This document shows positions 31,305 to 43,699 of a stretch of 64,000 nucleotides of DNA, in pieces; positions within the stretch are counted from its first letter, which is position 1, and each line of letters begins with the position of its first letter. The notes under the pieces were generated by a model. It did not search any database. It saw nothing but the letters and a program-made list of their open reading frames with translations, and was not told the origin of the DNA. The stretch spans positions 682,001-746,000 of the forward strand of contig NC_062257.1 of the NCBI RefSeq assembly GCF_905475465.1. Direction: 5' to 3'. The stretch is from Pieris napi. Taxonomy: Eukaryota > Arthropoda > Insecta > Lepidoptera > Pieridae. The translations under genes and the position numbers were made by a program.

Positions 31305-31832
31305 GTAAGCCATGGAATGAGTAATCATTGACCAGTTCTTAAATAATACAGAACTGGCAAGTTCTGTGTCAGGCATGTTTTGGAAATGAAAGTGTCATAA
31401 AGGAAATTTTCGTTTAGTTAATGGATTTTTTTGATTGTCCGTTGAACTGACAAAAGTTCTATTATTTGTTAGTGCGTATATTAGTTAGATAATTGTTTAG
31501 CTTGTTTTACCTATTTAAATCCTTATGTGTGCTGTTTCGTATGTGTTGTTTGCATTGATTTTGCATTTTTGTCGATTTAGGGTCACTTGTAGTATTGTCA
31601 ACGAATAATTAAAAAAGTCTATGTTTTTCATAATAAATTTATGATGTTAATTGTACGCTTCGCCGCGAGATGGCGTCAAAAGCATTAAAAAAAGTCAATA
31701 GGTACTAGGTCAATAAAATCTCTCAAATAGATTCTGAGATAGTCTAACTATCCAGATATATACTCACGAAACGCTATATTATGCTAGTCGAATTGGATTT
31801 TGATTCTGCGTAGGCTATTTAAATATATATTA

Positions 31833-32125
31833 CAAGCTGACCCGGCAAACGTTGTTTTGCCATGTACAATATTATTCCTAGGAAACATTTTTTTAATTCA
31901 ATAAAAATAACTTATATCTACAATAAAAAATATAGGGGTAATGTATTTTCGTCTGCCAACATAAAAAAATAAAAACATTTTTTTTTCATGTGGGCAGCCC
32001 TTATAGTTTAGGGGTTTGTAAGATAGATAGTAGCCGATACTCAGAATTTCATAAGAATCAGTCGAGCCGTTTCGGAGGAGTATGGAAATTGGAAACCAAC
32101 ATTGTGACACGAGAATTTTATATAT
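31833..32125 (-). mobile_element. Helitron family 1
   Basis: AAGCTGACCCGGCAAACGTTG at the left (CTAG changed to CAAG) and GACACGAGAATTTTATAT at the right. Confidence 0.65.
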
Positions 32126-32789
32126 TTGAATATATTTTAGAAGGACTTTCTAGGGTTCTAAACACAGCCACAGCGCACGCTTACACTGTCAAATCTAGTG
32201 TGTTATACGCACACATACACATTTACATATACTCTAGGGCTTAGTTGTAACACTAAGACTATTTTTTCTTTAAAAAATTGCCAGATATTGCCACAGCACG
32301 CACACATTATACACTTTAATTGTACCTTATTCCTTTTTTTTTTCTTTACATATTTTTTTTCTTATTATTACTATTTAGAGTGTTTCTGTGTGTGTGCTTC
32401 GTTAATAAATGTTATGTTATGTCATCGTGTGTAGCATAGGCACATATAATGTATGTAACAAAACATAAAGATATTATCTTCTAATAGTGTCAAAGAGATA
32501 ATAGTTAAGCTAAAAAGGAAAATATAAAATGTCATTGCAGTGCCATAAAGAATAGAGCTTGGCGGAAATGAAAAGTGTAATTTATTGGAAAAGTGCTGCA
32601 AAATGTATTGCTAATACTGCCTTTGTATTCAGTCGTTTGATACTTGAATAGAAATCAATTTCAAATTTAATCCGAAACTAAAAACAAAATACGGTTATCA
32701 CCATTGATAGTATGTTTCCTTAGGAAGGTTTTGATATATAATTCATCAACGTTTTATGTAAACTGTCTAAAATATAACAGTTATTATGA
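32126..32789. other. Intergenic, no gene seen
   Basis: Low-complexity AT-rich stretch with a T-rich tract at 32330-32370. No supported gene. Confidence 0.4.
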
Positions 32790-33035
32790 CGACTCATTGG
32801 TCTAGTGGTTAGTACCCCTGACTGCGAATCCATGGGTCCCAGGTTCGATCCCCGGCTGAGACAAACATCGATGTGATGAGCATTAGGTGTTGTGCTTAGG
32901 TCTTGGGTGTTTAAATATTTATATGTCCATCTATGTATAATATATATGTATACCCGTTGCCTAGTACCCATAACACAAGCTTCACCAGCTTAGATCGGTC
33001 AATTAGTGTGAATTGTCTTTAAAAAAAAAAGTTAT
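32790..33035 (+). mobile_element. tRNA-derived SINE, type b
   Basis: Second copy of the 2499 element: CTCATTGGTCTAGTGG, GGTTCGATCCCCGGCTGAGAC and the GCTTCACCAGCTTAG end. Confidence 0.7.
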
Positions 33036-33106
33036 TGTTGAAAAGGTTTGTCGCAATTGCCAATAACATCGCGAGAGAAGCTTCGACACCTATAATTGAA
33101 TATGTG

Positions 33107-34040
33107 GATTTCTGTTTTCGTTTCATGATTATTTGCTTTTTCTAATTTCAAGTAGGTGATCAGCCTACTGGTATCCTGTGAGCAAGTAATGCTACAGAAG
33201 ACAGCAGAACGAGACAGGGAGCGATTTAGGACGAATGCTAGGGTTAGAAGTCGCGAGTAAATAGGAGATATGCTCATCTCCTACCTTCTATGTAGTGTGT
33301 TCTGCACCGGAGGTTATTGCCATGCAGTTGAGGTCCCGGTAGAATGAGAGAGCGACCCCGGAGCCTCTGTAACGCGGCTTTGTCGGAACTACTCGAGGTG
33401 GTTTTAGTGGGTATTGCTCACCCAGTCTCTGAATAGCAGAGATTCTGGTGTGGATCGAGTCCCACATACCCCTGCAACTTTTGGGGGCAGGGGATGCGCA
33501 AATGCGTTTCCAACTCGGATATTTAAAAAAAGGTGTGTGACACACGCCGTCTTTTTGGGTGTAAAGCCGGTTTCTTCACGATTTTCCTTCAAAGTCAAAG
33601 TCACAATCGTTTATTCATATAGATAACACAATATAGGTAAATCTTACATATTAAATGCTTCTAACTTTACATTTACTGCCAGTTCTCAAATCAAGGGCAT
33701 AGAACGGAACAGAAGAACTGGCAATAAACTCTTCGCCACTCTTTTTAATCGGCAAGTTTTTTTTTACACAATGTTTGTAAGGAGCTGCAACCATGACATG
33801 TTCCACATGACTTAAGTAATAAATAATAATAAAATAAATTAAAAACAAAGATTTGTCCTCTATCAGCAGGAGGCATGGTGAAATACGACTTACGAGCACG
33901 CACTTTCATTCTAGTGGGAACAACAAGCAGGTTTCGTACGAACAAGTGTTAGATGCGCACATAGTAAGTCCATTGGTTATGCAAAGGGTCGACCCCAGGA
34001 ATGGGAGTCGCACGCTGAAACCACTAAGCCACTGCTACTT
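33107..34040 (-). repeat. SINE and LINE fragments nested together
   Basis: SINE type a pieces at 33107-33165, 33535-33590 and 33950-34040 surround a LINE tail (33290-33500, GGTTTTAGTGGGTATTG) and a reverse family-I LINE (33590-33950). The order fits later insertions into an older SINE. Confidence 0.5.
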
Positions 34041-34550
34041 TAATATGCAAAGTATTTCACAAATTGATGGGTTATAGGAAGTTATAAAGCAAAGTATGAT
34101 TTATCGATGCGGGCATTTTGAATAAAGATTGATGGAGTTTTATTAAATTAAAACACGGGCCCTTTTAAATTAATTAGCTAGCAAAAAGGTTTCATATTTA
34201 TTGGCTATTAACCGGCCTGTCCGACCTCGCACGGCTACACGGCCTCGAAATTTAATATTTTTGGATATAAATATTATATGCTACATTTAGAATTTTTATT
34301 TATCTTTAAAACTCTAAAATTATCGTTTTCGACTTAAACGCTTAATAGCACACGCAAAAAAATATCAATTCGGGTTACCGATTTACGTAAAGTAATTAAT
34401 AGAATGTTATCCCTAGACAAATATACAAATCGCTATATGTAGGATATATTTCACATGCATTTTTATAAATAATACCATTACAACTAACATAATTGCGCCA
34501 TCTTATTAATTGTGAATCACATCTCAGACGTTACGCAGACGGCTGCATTC

Positions 34551-34584
34551 AAAATGGCGGCCGATCAATGGTTGCCATGGCAAC
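34551..34584. promoter_or_regulatory. YY1-type site and X-box palindrome
   Basis: AAAATGGCGGC (34551-34561) is the classical YY1/Pho-type motif. GTTGCCATGGCAAC (34571-34584) is a perfect X-box palindrome for RFX factors. They sit 10 bases apart in a small CpG-rich island (34520-34620), itself flanked by inverted AGACGGC/GCCGTCT. This looks like a promoter, but no downstream exon could be assigned on either strand. Confidence 0.45.
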
Positions 34585-34899
34585 GCGTCGGGCTCGCGCC
34601 GTCTGAACACATCTGAAATTGTACCAAAACAAATAAGAGATAACTTGATACGTTGTCATATGTTGTTATATTGAAAGGAAATATATTTAAAATTGTTTTT
34701 TAAACATGAAATTAATAATAATTAAGTCTTGTTAGTAAATATGCAAATTGTAACTCACCATCATTATTTAAGATTTTTTTTAAACGTTTGTTTTAAACTT
34801 TTTGTTTTAAACTTTGATTGTTTTTTTTTTTAATATATTATTATATTATATGACAACTTTTACCAATTGAAATAGACATAGACATAACATTTATTACTA

Positions 34900-35130
34900 A
34901 CACACACAGATTAACATAAAATAACAATAATCCAAGAATAAAATATAATGAGAGATATTTAAAAAAAAAAATTCCCTTTCCCATTCGGTTCGTTTCAAGA
35001 GTGTAATGCGTGTATGCTGTGGCTGTTATTGGCCCTGACTCAGCATTAAGCTGAGGAGCAGAATGTTCTTTCTGCCAGAGACCACAGCAGCTAGTTTGCG
35101 CCTCAGTCGCAAAAAAAGAAAGAAAGGGAA
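34900..35130 (+). repeat. LINE fragment
   Basis: AGACATAACATTTATTACTA and GCTGAGGAGCAGAATGTTCT suggest retrotransposon debris. Not placed in a family. Confidence 0.3.
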
Positions 35131-35189
35131 TGTAATAAATACCTACTTGTAAAAAAATAATAATAATAAAAGTTACCTAATGAAGTCTT

Positions 35190-35310
35190 GTCAGGTCAGG
35201 CACTGGAGGCTGATCACCTACTTGCCTATTAGATTTGAAAATTATCATGAAACAGATTCAGCAATCTGAGGCCCAGACCTAAAGATGTTGTAGGGCCACT
35301 GATTTATTAT
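35190..35310 (+). mobile_element. SINE type a, 3' part
   Basis: GTCAGGCACTGGAGGCTGATC to GATGTTGTAGGGCCACTG. Confidence 0.6.
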
Positions 35311-35599
35311 TTTTATTTAATTAATATAGGCTATAATTGGAATCAATTCAATATCTTTATACCAATAAATATTGATTTTGTATATTATCTAAAAACCGTT
35401 CCCAATATCAAATTTAATCCGAATCACCTCCCTCTGAAAGAATTGGCAGAACCTATTTCGGATTCATGATTTCGGTTCGATAAATATTGGAATTATATCA
35501 ATTCTATTTAAATTCAAATTAATATTTTATTAAGCGCACTGATTCGAATTGATTTGCGTGGGATTCCATTTATCGAAGCTATATTTTTGAAAGGCTGGT

Positions 35600-35960
35600 C
35601 TTCTACCTAAAGTCAAAATCAAAATCATTTATTCATATAGGTACACTTATGAACGTCAAAAAAGAAATATACATTAAATGCTTCTAAATTTAAATTTACT
35701 GCCAGTTCTCAAATCAAGGGTGTAGAACGGAAGAGAACTGGCAATAAACTCCGCCACTCTTTTTAATCGCCAAGTTTTTTGTTTTACACAACGTTTGTAA
35801 GTAGCTTCAACCATTACACCATGTTCCACATGACATCTTAAGTAATAAATAATAATAAAATAAATTAAAAACAAAGATTTGTCCTCTATCAGCAGTAGGC
35901 ATGGTGAAATAGGAGCACGCACTTACATTCTCGTGGGAACAACACGCAAACACGTCGAAA
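35600..35960 (-). repeat. LINE 3'-end, family I
   Basis: Reverse copy, well kept, ending at CTCGTGGGAACAACACGCAAAC. Confidence 0.6.
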
Positions 35961-36519
35961 GGCTCGATCAGTCTAACCACTGGCTCGAAGGTCCAGCTCT
36001 TTAATGGATTCTCGCTATTGGCCTGAATGGCCTTGACATCTCAGGAATTGCATGATGAAGATTATTTATTGGCGAAGGACCAGCAACCCTGACTTAGTAT
36101 GTTCAGTAATGCTGAGAAACCTGGCCCAAAAATCAACGTCTGTCAGGCTGAAGGCTGATCAACTTGCGAGATACATGAATCTCAATCCTAGTCAAGGGTT
36201 GTAGCGATACTGGCTTTTTTCTTCTGTATTGTAAAGGAAGGAAGATGCTGCTCCGTCCGAAAGGGTTCCTAGAGCAGTCTAACTGGCCCAAAGACTCCTA
36301 TTTTAATGGAATCTAGGTGTTGGCCTGAAGGGCCTGGACAGCTAGGCTGGGGCTGTTTCGGCAAGCGTACTTCAGCCGGATAAAACCTTACCACGACTAG
36401 CCTCAAAGGACAGCTCACTGGAGTCCTCAGTGGTTACGGCCTTTTTTTTATAGAACAGGGGCAAGCGGGCAAGAGGCTCACCTGATGTTAAGTGATATCG
36501 CCATGGGCACTCTTAATGT

Positions 36520-37440
36520 AACGTCGAGGATTGCTTATTGCTCCAAGCCGATCTGAATGATATGACTTCATGGTGTATTTCCAATGGCATGGAGCTGAAT
36601 GTACAAAAGTGTCATTTTGTTCGTTTCTCTAGGAAAAGGGACAATATAATTCATAACTATCAAATAGGTGACACAATGGTTCGGGAAGAAAGAGTAAGTC
36701 GTGATTTGGGGGTACTTTTCGACAATAAACTAACGTTTACAGAGCACCAGGACATAACAATAAAGAAAGCCTCTAAGATGCTTGGTTTTGTCCTGAGGAA
36801 CACAAAAGAATTCCGAGGCACCAAAACAAAAATTATGCTATACAATAGTCTCGTGCGGAGCATATTAGATTATGGTACACTCATATGGAGGCCGCATGAT
36901 GCGACTCATATGTTACGACTGGAGCGTGTACAAAAAAGATTTCTATGGCATCTTCTATTCTCCAGTGGCATCTCGAAAAAAAGTTGCCTACATACGAAAC
37001 CAGGCTAGCGCAATTCAAGATGTTGTCACTGGAGAATCGCAGAAAATTAAATGATGTATCGTTTGCCATTAAGATACTTAACAATCAGCTAGATTGCCCC
37101 AACTTTTTAACAAAATTTAAATTTCGTGTACCCAGTAGATATCCCAGACATCCCATCATTCCATTTATCCCTCCTTTCCGGAGAACGCGTTTTGGCCGAA
37201 ATTCACCGATGTCCAGATTGAGCATTCTGTTAAACGAGCTGGATCTGGACATCCATAGTTGCTCACCTCTGACTTTGAGAGCGATTTTCGTTTAATGTTT
37301 GTTTATATTATATTATTGTTTTGCTTAATTAATTTTATTACTTGTTGTATGCTGTTTGCCTGTAAGTGCTTGACACATTAAAAACTGTATTTTATTTTTC
37401 TTCTGTCAATGTATCGGTGTGCCAAGCGTTGGAATGCTTT
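36520..37440 (+). pseudogene. LINE reverse-transcriptase remnant
   Basis: A first frame (36538-37008) reads LQADLNDMTSWCISNGMELN, VQKCHFVRFSRK, SRDLGVLFDNKLTF and KASKMLGFVLRNTKEF, then RSILDYGTLIWRP. These are the thumb-side motifs downstream of the YxDD site in Jockey-like non-LTR reverse transcriptases. Near 36950 the frame changes and the C-terminus continues to 37295 (ETRLAQFKMLSLENRRKLND, RTRFGRNSPMSRL). The catalytic part is missing at the 5' side, so it is truncated and frame-broken. A 3' UTR ends in TAAATAAATAAA near 37450. Confidence 0.8.
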
Positions 37441-37794
37441 TATAAATAAATAAAAATAATGCCAAAGGGCTCGCGAGTGCGTTGCCGGCCTGTTAAAAAT
37501 TGGTTCAGTCTGTTCTTGAAAGATTATTTGCTCAGGGTATACTTGTAGCCGAAGACTAAAAGGAGAAATGTTACGTTATTGATAGCGTCCATTGAATGAG
37601 TAACGGTTAAAGATACGCAAATATTATGTATTACAAATTTGTTTTACACACAACATCTGAAAATATAAACACAGGAAAATTTTCTTTATTTAAAAGAAAA
37701 CGTTTTTTTTCCTTTCTGATCTTTATTTAAGCTGCTACCTACATACATAAATTAAAATACCTGGTACTTTACCGGTGACCCAGTAGCTTGTGCT

Positions 37795-38060
37795 TGAGCT
37801 GCTTTCCACTCTCAACGAATCTTAAGGCAGTTTTTACTACCACTATGTGGAACCAGCTGCCCACTGAAGTATTTCCGAACCAATTCGCCTTAGGGTCCTT
37901 CAGAAAAGAGCTTACCAATTCGTAAAACGGTATCACTTAAAATCAAATGAGCCTGCTCATTTGCTCCGTTCTATAAAAAAAAGCGTGGAAATTTCAGCAT
38001 ACAAGCTACACTGCTACAGGGACCAAAATTAAAAAAAAATACTATGTAGGTTTAGAATAT
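37795..38060 (+). repeat. RTTTMW-family LINE fragment
   Basis: ACTATGTGGAACCAGCTGCC and TTAGGGTCCTTCAGAAAAGAG, followed by part of the family-J tail. Confidence 0.5.
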
Positions 38061-38456
38061 TGTAAACGCTATTTCTGTGTTATTAAAATACTATATATAT
38101 AGTACAGTATAGCATATAACCTATAAACGCATTATCAATCACTGCCGCTTCCCGATTTGGTGTGGCGCAAAACGCTATCTATTTTTAGTCTACCGGCGTG
38201 TTCGTTATATCGTGAAGATTTCGATGTATGTTTCTTATAAAATTGTCTACAGATTATTATTTGTGTACGCGAGTTAAATTTAACTATAATTTGTATTAAT
38301 AATTGCCAGAAAAGCCACGTAAAGCTGACGAATAACTATTTGATATAACGCCATCTGTTGACGTGTTTTGGTATTAGCAATATAACTTATGGACATATGG
38401 GCGTTCCTAAGCGAAGGCTGATGGCAATAATTAACTTAATAATTTAAAAAAAAATA

Positions 38457-38730
38457 CTAGCTGTTCCCTGCCACGCTTCGCTGTAGCACATTGTGATTGA
38501 ATGGTTAAGAAATGAGAAACAAAACAAAGAAAACATTTCATATAAGTTTCATTTTGCAATTGTGGAAACAAAATAGTTAAAAAATAAAAAAACAAAAAAA
38601 GAAATGATAAAAAAAATTGATAAACACAATCCTTGATGCGGATATTATAAAATTTCAGCTCGATCGGTGCAGAACTTTTTGTGTTTTTGAAGTGTACACA
38701 AATCAACATAACATATTTATATATATATTG
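38457..38730 (-). mobile_element. Helitron-like element, family 4
   Basis: Left end CTAGCTGTTCCCTGCCACGC. The interior has GAGCTGAAATTTTATAATATC complement and a CACTTCAAAAACAC tract. No coding content. Confidence 0.45.
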
Positions 38731-39086
38731 ATAATTAAATTATTATTATTTAAATTATTATTACTTAAATTATAATTCTAATGCTATTATGGATTATAGT
38801 TAAAGGAAGTCATAGATCTGATTCTTAAATTATTTTATTATTATTTAAGTTAGCGCCTGGGACTCTTTCAATGGAAATAAATTAGCCAAGTGGAAAACTT
38901 TTAACATACAAACTGGGATTTAAGCGGAAAACTTTAAAGGATTTTTAATTTGTATTTCGAATTGAAAAGTCACTTGCGGTTTTCTTACTTTAAAGAAAAT
39001 ATGTCGAGTTGTTTGTTCGAGATTTTCAGTATTCATTTGTTTTTATAATAGCTTTTGGAAACTACTCAATCTATATAATAATAATT

Positions 39087-39443
39087 AACCGACCCGGCAA
39101 ACGTTGTTTTGTATATATATATATATTATATATTATTTCTTTGAAAAAAATTTTTAGTTCAATAAAAATAACTACTAATAATAAAAAATAGGGGTTGATC
39201 GTAGAGGAGTGAAAATTTAAGGTTGCATGTATTTTTGTATGTTGTATCATAGAACCATTAAAACAAAAAAATATGTAAAGAATAAAAATTTAGGACCACC
39301 CTTAACATGTAGGGGTTTGAAAGTAAAATAGTAGCCAATTCTCAGACTTACTGAATATGCATTAAAAAATCATAAGAATCGGTCGAACCGTTTCGGAGGA
39401 GAAAGGGAACGAACATTGTGACACGAGAATTTTATATATTAGA
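39087..39443 (-). mobile_element. Helitron family 1
   Basis: ACCGACCCGGCAAACGTTG at the left, GACACGAGAATTTTATATATTAGA at the right, the latter followed by T. Confidence 0.68.
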
Positions 39444-39517
39444 TAATAAGCCTTTATTCATCCACATCTTACTGACATACATTTAACAAAAATAGATATA
39501 AATACAGTTCTAACTAA

Positions 39518-39792
39518 GGGAGCGTTCAAGTATTACGTAACGAATTTGGGGGGCGTCCTTTTGTAAAATGTTCGATGCGGGGTGGGGATTGCATTACGCG
39601 TTATTGTTATTATTATTTTCGACTTTCCAGTACTTTACACCACATAATGGTAACTTTTAGGTATAAAGAGTCACTAGGTGGTCACGAAACGTTTTACTAT
39701 ACTTGGGTACAGAAAAACGTTACGGCGCGTTTTATGGGGGGGGGGGGTCTATAATCTCCAAAAATTGCGTGACGTAATACTTGAACGCTCCC
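39518..39792. mobile_element. MITE family B, complete
   Basis: Inverted ends GGGAGCGTTCAAGTATTACG / CGTAATACTTGAACGCTCCC, flanked on both sides by TAA, as expected for PIF/Harbinger elements. Other copies: 10088, 46085 and a fragment at 6497. Confidence 0.78.
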
Positions 39793-39799
39793 TAAGATG

Positions 39800-40045
39800 C
39801 GGGATCCTCCCTCCTAAGATGCTCCATGTACGGGAGAAGGCCTCCTCCAACTTTTTCCACCCTAATTTATTTTGTGCCATCGTCATCCAAAATCTTCCAG
39901 ATACCCTCTCGATCCCGTCGGCCCATCGCTCTATTGGTTTTCCTTTATTCCTTTTGGACCATTCCATTCGGTACTGCTTTAGACCATCTGTCATCTGTAC
40001 GGGCTACGTCGCCTGCCCATCTCCATTTAAGTTTTAGGGTTTGCT
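39800..40045 (-). pseudogene. Non-LTR retrotransposon C-terminal fragment
   Basis: Frame with PIERWADGIERVSGRFW and LGWKKLEEAFSR, similar to the piece at 20830. Confidence 0.6.
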
Positions 40046-40280
40046 CATCAATAATTTTGGTTTTTCTGCGAATAACTTTTATGTTTGTCGCGTAATTGAA
40101 TTCCGAGAATACTTCGTATTTTCAGTATTAATATTGTATTATTCGAAACATATTTGCTGTATGACCTTGTAATCGTGATACATGAGTCTTGACAATTAAC
40201 TCGGCTGCTCCCAATTCTCGAATCCACGCCCACGCATTTATTTATATCTAAAAATACGTACGCATGTATTTTGTTACTTG

Positions 40281-40811
40281 CGCCCGAACCCAATAACCTA
40301 TCTCAATGTATATTCCACCATCTGAGATAGTAATCTCAATCCAAATGTTGTAACAAGTGTGCCAATAACCAATCAAGGGATTGTAATAGCCATCTGTAGA
40401 TACAAGCTATCCATGGGAGGTGGTATCGGTGTCTGTGGATAGACCTTTGTATGAAAATGACAGTTGACGAATGCTCGATTTCAACGGTAAATCATTTTAA
40501 CAGATTTTAACTTACACCAGTTTTTTAAATAATTAAAAAAAACTGTTTGGTTATGTTTTAAATGTATATGACATTTATATTTTTATGTTATTTGTATGGT
40601 TTATAAACCTTTACTTTATTTGGTTTACATTGATTATCAAATATGAGTGAAAACTCGGTAAACCGACAAAGAGCATTTTATCCGTCGCTAAAAATGGATT
40701 GTCTGCGTAGGGTTTGATTATTGGGATGCAGATAGGAGATCGATCGACTGTCACGGTGTGATCTCAGATTGTTTTCAATCTGAGATTGTGGATTGATTAT
40801 TGGGTTTGGGC
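40281..40811. mobile_element. MITE family G
   Basis: CGCCCGAACCCAATAACC to TTATTGGGTTTGGGCG. Slightly more decayed ends than the copy at 16248-16767. Confidence 0.7.
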
Positions 40812-41940
40812 GGTAATATACAGAATTGTAGTAATTAATATCTATTGAAGATTTTTCTTGGCTATCAAACTATTTATTTACCGAGACGTTATATATCGCT
40901 GCCGTGTAATGCTTTCGAGGGAAATGTGATTAAATTTTTAAAGGCAAGGCCTGTAAAGTGTGGGACAGTATAGAGACCATAAGTTTGACACCAATTCTAA
41001 ATAACTTTACTTATTATTATGACATTATGCTAATGTTCTTATTATATGACATTATAAAAATGAATATGATTTGCATGTCTATTTAAATATATGGCGGATT
41101 TTTATAATTAATCTATCTAATTGTATATATTAGCAAATAAACATTTCATTTCATAAGTTTTAACAACAATTATAAATAACTTTACTGTTCTTATTATATA
41201 CATTAGGCATCATATTAATTACATACATTATGATAATTAATATGATGCTTATTTTAAATTAATGATTGTGCTGTTTGATCTGAATCTTTGCATATAAACG
41301 AATTACATATTATTATTATTTAACCAAGATGTTTTTGTATACGTCACAATGACAATTAAGTTTTGACAGCTTGACGTTTCGTACCCATGTATATTTTTCA
41401 AACGTCCACAGACCAACACTGCGCACTCCGATTAGTTTATCTACATTAATTTGTATGGTTTCTTGTTGTATACGTATGAATGTTGCTTTTTTTTATTAAA
41501 TTTGTATAGTATTCTTGTCTCCCGATATTCCCATTTTTTTATTTTGACTACTATATCAATACTTACATTACCAGAGGGCTCGCTAGTGTGTTGCCGGCCT
41601 TTGAAGAATTGGTACTTTTTTTTTCAAAAAAATTAAAAACTAAAAGTCCAGCGCGAAGCCTGGCTTATCACCTGTCATCAATCATTTATGAACAAATGTC
41701 AGACTATTTATAATATTCATCTCATTATATTGTCTGTGGTAAACGGGTCATTTAAAAAAACAATTATAATGAATTCATTACACAATGTGGTCTTAGGGTC
41801 TTATTTAAAACGTCGATAAATATGAAATAATCATACACGCTTGCAGTGCCTACACTACTTTTTTTATATATTTCTACTTAAATAACATATAACTGTCTAT
41901 AGTGTAGTATTTGAAAATATATTTACATTTATTATAAAAT
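40812..41940. other. Intronic/intergenic AT-rich stretch, no gene seen
   Basis: Contains repeated ATAATTATAAATAACTTTACT units near 40995 and 41170, suggesting a degraded tandem or MITE pair. No coding signal. Confidence 0.35.
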
Positions 41941-41941
41941 A

Positions 41942-42480
41942 AATCAGTGGCGCTACAACCTTTTTAGGTCTGGGCCTCAGATTTCTGTATCTGTTTCATG
42001 ATCATTTGTCAATCTAATAGGCAGAACAACTCCTGTGAACATTCTTCATGGTAAATGGGGTAGAAGATGCAGAGAGACCCCACATCTCTACGCAACGCCA
42101 AGCCGCACGGAAAGACTGGTATTTGACGATTCGCTCTGAATCCCGTTTCGGAATCTTGCCCAAAGTCCTACGGTAGTAAAATTGTCATAGAAGCTTGCTC
42201 TATGTATTAGAAAGCTCAATTATTATATTTACCCATACAACCCTCTAAAGAACAAGCGCGTCCGTCGAATTGTTCCGGATAAAATATAAATCTTTATATA
42301 TAATAAAAATAGCATATATTCGAGTAGGTACTCCAAATTCTTCCAATTGTCTCCAATCTTCGCAATTTCCAATCTTTCCATGCTATTTCTTTTATTTCAT
42401 CTCCCCAGGTTTCTTCTTCCCTCTGCGCGATTCCGTTCCATCTCTTTGCTTCATCTGTCATCGCCGGTAATGTGACTGGC
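41942..42480 (-). repeat. SINE fragment and LINE debris upstream of PP2A exon
   Basis: 41942-42030 is the SINE 3' body reversed. 42035-42190 has GGTAGAAGATGCAGAGAGACCC, also at 59240-59290 reversed. 42300-42480 is a reversed LINE C-terminus (CAGGTTTCTTCTTCCCTCTGC). Confidence 0.45.
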
Positions 42481-42554
42481 CCATTTGCACTTTAACTTTA
42501 TAAAATATTAAAGAAAACATAAATAGGGTATTAAATCATAAAAACATTTTACAG

Positions 42555-42752
42555 AACTATGCAGCATCGACACCTCCAAAGCCTTCGTCAGCGCCGCCCC
42601 ACACGACTCTCCAGAGGTCGGTCAGGGCGGCCGGCCCCTCCAGGGTCATACCACGGTTCTACTTCCCCAAGGGCCGGCCGCCGCCCGCCCATCAGCAGGA
42701 CCACGCGCTACACAAAGTTCAGTCTGCCTTCGCTACATTTCCAAATAGTCAG
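42555..42752 (+). CDS. PPP2R3: PP2A regulatory subunit B'' exon (FYFP region)
   Basis: Sixty-six codons in phase 0, from CATTTTACAG to CAG|GTAAGC. The N-terminal half is Pro/Ser-rich and basic (NYAASTPPKPSSAPPHTT). The second half, VIPRFYFPKGRPPP followed by HALHKVQSAFATF, matches the IPRFYFPEG segment that opens the conserved core of PR72/PR130-type B'' subunits. In the PP2A trimer, B'' binds the scaffold A and catalytic C subunits and sets substrate choice in a Ca2+-sensitive way. The exon is GC-rich in an AT-rich setting and lies between repeats. It joins in frame to the exon at 56243, across a 13.5-kb intron. Confidence 0.9.
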
Positions 42753-42874
42753 GTAAGCTGTCAAAATTATGTTCAACACGACGTCGTGATTATTTAATTA
42801 AAATAATAATAAAAGTAATCATACTAAATTAATTGGGATTGAAAGAAAATATTATCAAAAGTTAAGTGAACGCA

Positions 42875-43170
42875 GGGCCGTGTTGCCCTAGTGGCTTCAG
42901 CGTGCGACTCTCATACCTGAGGTCGTAGGTTCGATCCCCGGATGTACACCAATGGACTTTCTTTCTATGTGCGCATAGCATTCATGGAACAGTGAAGGAA
43001 AACATCGTGAGGAAACCGGACATGTCTTAGAGAAAAAGTCGACGGCGTGTGTCAGGCACTGGAGGCTGATCACCTACTTGCCTATTAGATTTAAAAATGA
43101 TCATGAAACAGATTCAGAAATCTGAGGCCAAGACGTAAAGAGGTTGTAGCGCCACTGTTTTTTTAAAGTA
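42875..43170 (+). mobile_element. SINE type a, near full length
   Basis: TGTTGCCCTAGTGGCTTCAG, GGTTCGATCCCCGG, AGGTTGTAGCGCCACTG. In the PP2A intron, same sense as the gene. Confidence 0.7.
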
Positions 43171-43196
43171 AACGCATGGCGCTTGAGGTAGCGCGG

Positions 43197-43480
43197 CTCA
43201 AATATAAGAGTCTTTCCTCTAACTTCGATTTTGTTCCCTTTGGAGTAGAGACTCTTGGGCCGTAGGGTTTAAATGCACAGGCATAAAGATTTAGGTTGGC
43301 ACCTGGTAGTACCAGTGACCCCAGAACTGGTGCTTTCCTCGCTCAACGAATAAGTATCGCAATACAGCGAGGAAATGCTGCCAGCGTTAAAGGCACACTG
43401 GACCAAACTATTTAAATTTGTTTTTATTCAATTTTAATTATTTTTATTATTACTATGTTAGAAAATTGTAAACGCTATAT
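43197..43480 (+). repeat. LINE 3'-end, family J
   Basis: TATAAGAGTCTTTCCTCTAAC to CTATGTTAGAAAATTGTAAAC. Confidence 0.55.
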
Positions 43481-43699
43481 ATTTGGTTATAGTAAGGTTT
43501 TAATAAACAAACATAATAAAAACTTTTAAAAATTCACTAAAGTTCTTAAACAAAATTCGGTGGTTTTAATAATTTAATAAGTCTCTGGTTGTTCCACAGA
43601 ACTTATAACAAAATACCAATTATCCGCGTTTCCGGTTTTGCATATAGTATTCCTAAAATAATTTTCTATAAAAAATAAATTTTAACCTCAATTATTTTT

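Noticed and set aside
34551..34614. Short protein from the ATG in AAAATGGCGGCC
   Set aside because: It stops after 20 codons with no good donor. The ATG is part of the YY1-type motif.
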